A DNA stretch of 23,082 nt from Methanomicrobia archaeon. Lineage in GTDB: Archaea; Halobacteriota; Syntropharchaeia; Alkanophagales; Methanospirareceae. Position 1 is the stretch's first letter; the number at the start of each line of letters is the position of its first letter. Location of the stretch: contig JAFGKP010000026.1 in NCBI GenBank assembly GCA_016928455.1, positions 1-23,082 of the forward strand. The letters run 5' to 3'. Below the pieces are notes generated by a model. That model ran no database searches, was not told where the DNA came from, and worked only from the letters and a program-made list of their open reading frames with translations. Made by a program: the position numbers and the translations under genes. Of the stretch, positions 21,719 through 23,082 are shown piece by piece.

Positions 21719-22618
21719 ATGGTAACCAGAAAAGATACGGGAACGGTGGGCGACTTCTTCGAGTCCTACGGCAGGATCCTTGGACTGATGATGCTCGGGT
21801 ATGTGCTCATTATGCTCTTCTCCACGCCGTCCATGATCATCGCCAGGTCTGTTACGACGATCGGCACGGAACTCTCATATGCCTCTGCTGATGAACTGCC
21901 GGTTCGTACAAGGCTGGATCTGGGCAATACAGAGCACCTGAAGGCATTCCCCCAACAGATCGGCGAGTGGACGGGCTATGATTACGAGACCACAAGCGTG
22001 AAGGAGGCGCTCGGTGCTGATGTGATGCTCATGCGTGCCTACGAGCATCCAAAATGGTATCAGCCAGTATTCTTCCTCATCATGCAGTCGCGTAATCGTA
22101 CCAGCTTTCATCCGCCCATCGTCTGCTATCCCGCGTTAGGCTATACGATTGAGGAGGAGGGCCGTGAACTGGTAACGGTACAGAATACGAGCTGGGTAGA
22201 AGACCCGTGGTTCTCTGCGATCGAGCGACGTAACGAGACGGTCCTACCGGTGAAGAAGCTCGTGATCGCTAAGAACGCACACGATACGGGTGAGATGACT
22301 GAACGGCGGGTCGTGCTCTATTTTTATGTGAAGAATGCACCACTGAGCTCTGATTCCATCACCATGGTGCGGGTCGATGCGTTTGTACCCACAGACTGCG
22401 CCTATGACGGGATCCTCACGGTGGCTAAGGAGTTCATGGGCAAAACCATCCCCTGCATGTTTGAAGTCGTACAGCGCCCGGAGCGCAGGCTCTTTTCTTC
22501 GCTTGCCACTGGCTCCATCGCTGAGAAGCTCATGCTCATTCTGCTCTTCCTCGCGCCGCTGCCCGTTATCTTCTATCCCGAGCTGCGCACTCTTGCTCAC
22601 CGGTGGACTCGTACCTGA
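21719..22618 (+). CDS. EpsI/DUF3485-like exosortase-associated membrane protein
   Basis: A 299-residue protein with one N-terminal membrane helix (LGLMMLGYVLIMLF), an extracytoplasmic domain, and one C-terminal helix (KLMLILLFLAPLPVIFYP). The domain fits the EpsI family: FPQQIGEWTGYDYE near the start and SFHPPIVCYPALGYTIEEE in the middle, like the HsPE-Clp-GW pattern of EpsI. It also has TDCAYDGI near the end. EpsI proteins are encoded with, or fused to, exosortases and archaeosortases and are thought to assist sorting or polymer export; their exact action is unknown. The conserved Cys and His could be functional. I prefer the ATG at 21719 because GAGGAG ends 7 nt before it; a GTG at 21665 would add 18 residues. 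It follows three proteins with sorting tails, so an archaeosortase gene should lie to the right of the window. Confidence 0.78.
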   Translation: MVTRKDTGTVGDFFESYGRILGLMMLGYVLIMLFSTPSMIIARSVTTIGTELSYASADELPVRTRLDLGNTEHLKAFPQQIGEWTGYDYETTSVKEALGADVMLMRAYEHPKWYQPVFFLIMQSRNRTSFHPPIVCYPALGYTIEEEGRELVTVQNTSWVEDPWFSAIERRNETVLPVKKLVIAKNAHDTGEMTERRVVLYFYVKNAPLSSDSITMVRVDAFVPTDCAYDGILTVAKEFMGKTIPCMFEVVQRPERRLFSSLATGSIAEKLMLILLFLAPLPVIFYPELRTLAHRWTRT

Positions 22619-23082
22619 ACAAGATACACTCCGACACACCACCGTTGCAGCCAACGTATCGTGGGTGTCAACTTATTGGGGTTGGCGATCTAAAGCATTC
22701 ATCAAAAACAATATTTTCACTCCTTCGGCTTAATTTTCGAGTTGATTTTGGGTAGCACCCAGGAACTCTACAGCCCCTATGAATATTTCGCTTTAGCAGT
22801 ATATCCTTCACGAAGGAGATCGAGAGGGCAAGATTTGCGACATCATCCATTACATGTGCAAGCTTGTTTGAGTATCGTGTAGATGAAGACGTTTGATGTC
22901 ACTGAATCTCATTTCTTGGCACTTCTCCCGATTTGGGAAAACCACCTACTCGGATAGAAGGTTTTCTAGGGTGAAAAACGTCAAACCACGGATCCAGCAA
23001 AGCTCTTCGTGCGGTGAAGAGTGTCCTGGTATCTAGTTCAAATCCTCCCTCCCCTTTGACTAGTCAACCGTGCAAACTATCC
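22619..23082. other. Right-end stretch without an identified gene
   Basis: No family could be recognised in 464 bases. A minus-strand reading of 60 codons from ATG 22850 (with LALSISFVKDILLKRNIH) has a protein-like start, and a neighbouring frame continues with GAVEFLGATQNQLEN, which could be a frameshifted remnant, but there is no known match in my memory. The T-loop-like word TTCAAATC at 23038-23045 is not backed by a tRNA cloverleaf. Confidence 0.35.

Noticed and set aside
22960..23060. Possible tRNA suggested by the T-loop-like TTCAAATC near 23038
   Set aside because: The flanking bases do not form a T stem, and no D arm, anticodon arm or acceptor stem can be built around it on either strand.
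1..23082. CRISPR array, rRNA or insertion sequence
   Set aside because: No regularly spaced direct repeats, no rRNA-like conserved words, and no transposase motif with terminal inverted repeats were seen on either strand.

Overview
The window is archaeal, most likely from a methanogen- or ANME-related euryarchaeon (Methanomicrobia or Syntropharchaeia-like; this placement is inference). The reasons are: two archaeal RNase P proteins side by side, an archaeal-type mevalonate kinase, a Thg1-like 3'-5' polymerase, a DUF2119 protein (a family I associate with methanogens), TATA boxes placed about 25-30 nt before leaderless or near-leaderless starts, GAGGTGA-type ribosome binding sites, and surface proteins with a PEF-CTERM-like (P-E-L) archaeal sorting tail. 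No rRNA, tRNA, CRISPR array or complete insertion sequence was found.

Positions 1-10811 are a conserved, gene-dense block. A HAD phosphatase and mevalonate kinase overlap as a minus-strand pair (228-1969). Divergent from them run RNase P p30 (rnp3) and Pop5 (rnp2), then a small PRC-barrel protein, a Thg1-like polymerase overlapping a DUF2119 zinc-peptidase-like protein, and a UbiB/ABC1 atypical kinase with two C-terminal membrane helices. A CPA1 cation/proton antiporter with a C-terminal RCK module converges on the kinase gene. A YdjM-type membrane protein and a membrane-anchored, PepSY-like secreted protein close the block.

Positions 10850-16700 are an accessory stretch dominated by toxin-antitoxin-type genes, most of them broken. 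They are: an MNT nucleotidyltransferase with a 4-bp tandem duplication, an AbrB antitoxin with a frameshifted PIN toxin, a HicB relic, a UPF0175 antitoxin with a truncated DUF3368 toxin, an intact MNT gene with a wrecked HEPN partner, and one apparently intact VapBC pair. A lamin-tail surface protein and an orphan coiled-coil protein lie among them.

Positions 16700-22618 are a cell-surface locus. Two paralogous short surface-protein modules (17122-17790 and 20612-21304) share an upstream segment, signal peptide, a Trp-Tyr-Leu start of the mature chain, sorting tail and terminator. They flank a secreted subtilisin on the minus strand. An EpsI/DUF3485-type membrane protein, the usual partner of exosortase/archaeosortase, follows. 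The first module carries an in-frame TAA exactly between signal peptide and mature chain. Together with the lamin-tail protein, three sorted substrates and an EpsI-like factor lie within 11 kb, but no archaeosortase is visible here. The last 464 bases hold no gene I can identify.
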